Of a DNA stretch of 7,001 nt, positions 5,196-7,001 are shown one piece after another. This DNA is from an uncultured Cloacibacillus sp. (GTDB lineage: Bacteria > Synergistota > Synergistia > Synergistales > Synergistaceae), in assembly GCA_900544635.1 (NCBI GenBank), contig UQVV01000096.1, positions 1-7,001 of the forward strand, read 5' to 3'. Under the pieces are notes generated by a model that worked only from the letters and a program-made list of their open reading frames with translations, made no database searches and was not told the origin of the DNA. A program made the translations under genes and the position numbers. Position 1 is the stretch's first letter. Every line of letters starts with the position of its first letter.

Positions 5196-6383
5196 TTAAC
5201 GCTCGCGGGTCGCCATCGCTTCTTTGATGACTTCGCCGAGGCGCTTGATGCCTTCGCGGATGACTTCGTCTGTCGAGTTCGTGTAGTTGAGGCGGAAGGT
5301 GTTGACGTCGCTCTTGCCGACGTAGAACGGGTCGCCGGGGACGAAGGCGACCTTCTTTTCCATCGCCTTGTGGAAGAGCTTGAGCGCGGACATTCCTTCG
5401 GGCAGCGTGACCCAGATGAACATGCCGCCCTCGGGCTCCGTGTACTTGACGTTCGCGGGGAAGTATTCCTTTATCGCCGCGAGCATCGCGTCGGACTGCT
5501 CCTTGTAGAGCGCGACTATCTTGTCGACGTGCTGCTGGTACTCGTTGTGCGCGAGGTAGTCGTAGATCATATACTGCGAGAAGATGTTCGTGTGCAGGTC
5601 GCTCGACTGCTTCGCCGTGATGAGGTGCTGCATGAGCTCGTCGTCCTGCGTGAGCATGAAGCCGAGGCGCATGCCGGGCGTTACGGTCTTGGAGAAGGAG
5701 CCGTGGATGACGCTGTGGGCGAGCTTGCCCGCGCCGATGTAGGGCAGCTTGCTGCCCTTGAAGCGCAGCTCTCCGTAGGGGTCGTCCTCGATGAGCACGG
5801 TGTCGTACTTGTTGAAGAGCTCGCATATCGCGTCGCGGCGCTCCTGCGTGTAGGTGAGGCCGGTCGGGTTCTGGAAGTTCGGCACGGTGTAGGCGAACTT
5901 GACGCCCTTCTTGAGCGCGGCCTCGAGCTCGTCGAGCTTGAGCCCCTCATGCTCGAGCGTGACGGGGTAGAACTCCGGCTCGAACATCATGAAGGCCTGT
6001 ATCGCGCCGAGGTAGCCCGGCTCTTCGATGATTACGCCGTCGCCCTTGTTGAGCAGGATTTTCGCCATGAGGTCGAGCGCCTGCTGCGAGCCGGTCGTGA
6101 TGAGGACGTTGTCGGCGGTGTAGTTAAGGCCGAAGTTCTTGTTATACTTGTCCGCGATGTACTGGCGCAGCGGCGCGTAGCCGTTGGTCGTCGAGTACTG
6201 GAAGACTTTGCCGTGGAACTCGTCTATTATCCTGCAAGCCGACTCCTTGAGGGCCTCCTGCGGGAACGATATCGGGTTCGGAAGTCCGCCCGCGAACGAG
6301 ATGACCGACGGGTCTTCGGTGACCTTGAGTATGTCTCTGATGAAGGACGAGGGCGTCTTCAAAATTCTGTCTGAATAGCGCAT
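5196..6383 (-). CDS. PLP-dependent aminotransferase, class I/II (LysN / 2-aminoadipate-aminotransferase-like)
   Basis: A full-length fold-type I aminotransferase of 395 residues, usual for the family. Landmarks: AGGLP (31-35) in the N-terminal substrate segment; GSQQALD (98-104), gripping the PLP phosphate; NPTG (172-175); D201 and Y203 in EDDPYGELRF, contacting the PLP ring; SFSKTVTPGMRLGF with the Schiff-base lysine K232; and R364 in TFRLNY, binding the substrate carboxylate. The order and wording resemble LysN/ARO8-like and MocR-type aminotransferases with broad specificity for 2-aminoadipate, aromatic or branched amino acids. There is no N-terminal DNA-binding domain, so it is an enzyme rather than a MocR regulator. 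AGGAG lies 10 nt before ATG 6383. The gene follows a broken aminotransferase by 71 bp and ends at a clear terminator. No convincing promoter is seen directly upstream, so it may depend on transcription from beyond the window. The exact substrate is undetermined. Confidence 0.92.
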   Translation of the reverse strand: MRYSDRILKTPSSFIRDILKVTEDPSVISFAGGLPNPISFPQEALKESACRIIDEFHGKVFQYSTTNGYAPLRQYIADKYNKNFGLNYTADNVLITTGSQQALDLMAKILLNKGDGVIIEEPGYLGAIQAFMMFEPEFYPVTLEHEGLKLDELEAALKKGVKFAYTVPNFQNPTGLTYTQERRDAICELFNKYDTVLIEDDPYGELRFKGSKLPYIGAGKLAHSVIHGSFSKTVTPGMRLGFMLTQDDELMQHLITAKQSSDLHTNIFSQYMIYDYLAHNEYQQHVDKIVALYKEQSDAMLAAIKEYFPANVKYTEPEGGMFIWVTLPEGMSALKLFHKAMEKKVAFVPGDPFYVGKSDVNTFRLNYTNSTDEVIREGIKRLGEVIKEAMATRER

Positions 6384-6433
6384 AGTTGCATCACTCCTGA
6401 TTTGATTTCCTTTTTTATATAAGTCTTACAGCG

Positions 6434-6451
6434 CGCGCGGGCGTCCGCGCG
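6434..6451 (-). other. GC hairpin between the two aminotransferase genes
   Basis: A 7-bp stem (CGCGCGG at 6451-6445 and CCGCGCG at 6440-6434 on the minus strand) with loop ACGC starts three bases after the stop of the upstream aminotransferase. It is not followed at once by U residues: CGCGCTGTAAGACTT comes first. It could be a weak terminator, a processing stem, or chance in a GCGC-rich stretch. Confidence 0.3.
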
Positions 6452-6454
6452 GCG

Positions 6455-6997
6455 TTAATTATTGCCTGTCGCCGCCGCTTTCACTTCGTCCGCGAGCTCG
6501 GCGAATACGGCGAGCGCCTCCTTGAAGTCGAGGCGGCCGAGGCCGACGCGGAAGTGGTTCGTGTCGAGGCCGAAGGCGCGCTCTCCTATTATAAGGAGCT
6601 GCTTCTCGGCCATCGCGCGCTCGCACATCTCCGTAACGTCGTAGGGCGGCAGAAGCCTCGGGAAGGCCGTCGCGCCTCCGTTCGGCTGTATCCACTGGAA
6701 GAGGTCGCGGTGCTTGCGGAAGAAGGACTCCGCTATCGCTAGATTCTCGAGCACGATGTCGTGGTTGCGCTTCAGGAGGTCGGGCGCGTTGCGCATCGCT
6801 ATCGTGGCGAGCACCTCGCCGGGCGCGTTGTTGCAGAGCGTCGTGTAGTCCTTGAAGGCGGCGCAGTCGTTGAGTATCTGGCGGTTCTTCGTCGCGAGCC
6901 AGCCGATGCGCGTGCCGGGCAGCCCGTATTTGTTGAGGCCGCCGACGACGGTCGCGCGCGTGTCCGACTTTTTGGCGGAGGTATCCTTGCTCACCGA
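6455..6997 (-). pseudogene. Second PLP aminotransferase, C-terminal half only, frame closed upstream
   Basis: The open frame codes for the second half of a class I/II aminotransferase. Counted from a GTG at 6994 (179 codons), the Schiff-base lysine is K22 in GGLNKYGLPGTRIGW, followed by KDYTTLCNNAPGEVLA (48-63), PNGGATAFPRL (104-114) and carboxylate-binding R149 in HFRVGLGR. The wording places it in a different subfamily from the neighbouring aminotransferase. Complete members have some 200 residues before the lysine; here a TGA at 6998-7000 (minus strand) closes the frame about 24 codons ahead of it. The GTG has no visible ribosome site and could only start a fragment without the PLP phosphate-binding half. 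So the gene is probably frameshifted or interrupted near the window edge, or the assembly has an error there. The motif is also one residue shorter than the common S-K-x-Y-G-L-P-G. The downstream frame is otherwise intact, so any break is recent or the sequence is faulty. Confidence 0.65.
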
Positions 6998-7001
6998 TCA
7001 A

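Noticed and set aside
5370..6374. 334-codon plus-strand frame opposite the aminotransferase
   Set aside because: Same shadow effect. The minus-strand frame carries every aminotransferase landmark and a proper ribosome site.
6384..6454. Promoter for the complete aminotransferase at TATAAA (6414-6419)
   Set aside because: No -35 resembling TTGACA lies at 16-18 bp; that position is GCGC-rich. The A/T-rich match alone is not enough.

Overview
The window is a stretch of a GC-rich bacterial chromosome coding almost entirely on the minus strand. Strong AGGAGG-type ribosome sites, tightly packed genes and the emphasis on amino-acid oxidation and transamination fit an anaerobic amino-acid fermenter. 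My best guess is Synergistota (Cloacibacillus/Synergistes-like), from the general look of the proteins rather than from a marker gene.

Left part (50-3434, minus): a compact five-gene operon. In transcription order it encodes a 105-aa [2Fe-2S] protein, a 366-aa FAD/NAD(P) oxidoreductase, a 170-aa two-[4Fe-4S] ferredoxin, an 89-aa Bfd-like [2Fe-2S] protein and a 382-aa DAO-family flavoprotein. Together they look like a multisubunit flavin/iron-sulfur amino-acid (imino-acid) dehydrogenase, related to HcnABC, D-hydroxyproline dehydrogenase, the opine oxidases and the archaeal dye-linked L-proline dehydrogenases. The DAO-family subunit would oxidise the substrate, and the others would carry electrons to NAD(P) or ferredoxin. 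The substrate cannot be read from the sequence. A consensus -35 promoter lies about 165 bp upstream of the first gene, and a hairpin at the window's left edge probably terminates the operon.

Middle (3703-4453, minus): a YheO/DauR-type regulator (PAS-like plus HTH) sits directly upstream of the operon on the same strand. Its own promoter is covered by a 34-bp dyad centred on TGTACA, a good candidate for an autoregulatory operator. Heptamer repeats 21 bp apart in the operon leader are a second candidate regulatory site.

4500-5115: an A/T-rich island whose composition is unlike its surroundings. It carries the only convincing plus-strand gene, a 112-codon orphan with its own consensus-like promoter. 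It is followed by a stretch of hairpins that may be a dispersed repeat, and one of these hairpins terminates the next gene.

Right part (5196-6997, minus): a complete fold-type I PLP aminotransferase (LysN/MocR-like) and, upstream of it, the C-terminal half of a second, different PLP aminotransferase. The second frame is closed by a TGA just inside the window edge, so it is probably a broken gene. Dehydrogenase, D-amino-acid-type regulator and aminotransferases side by side suggest a locus for amino-acid catabolism.
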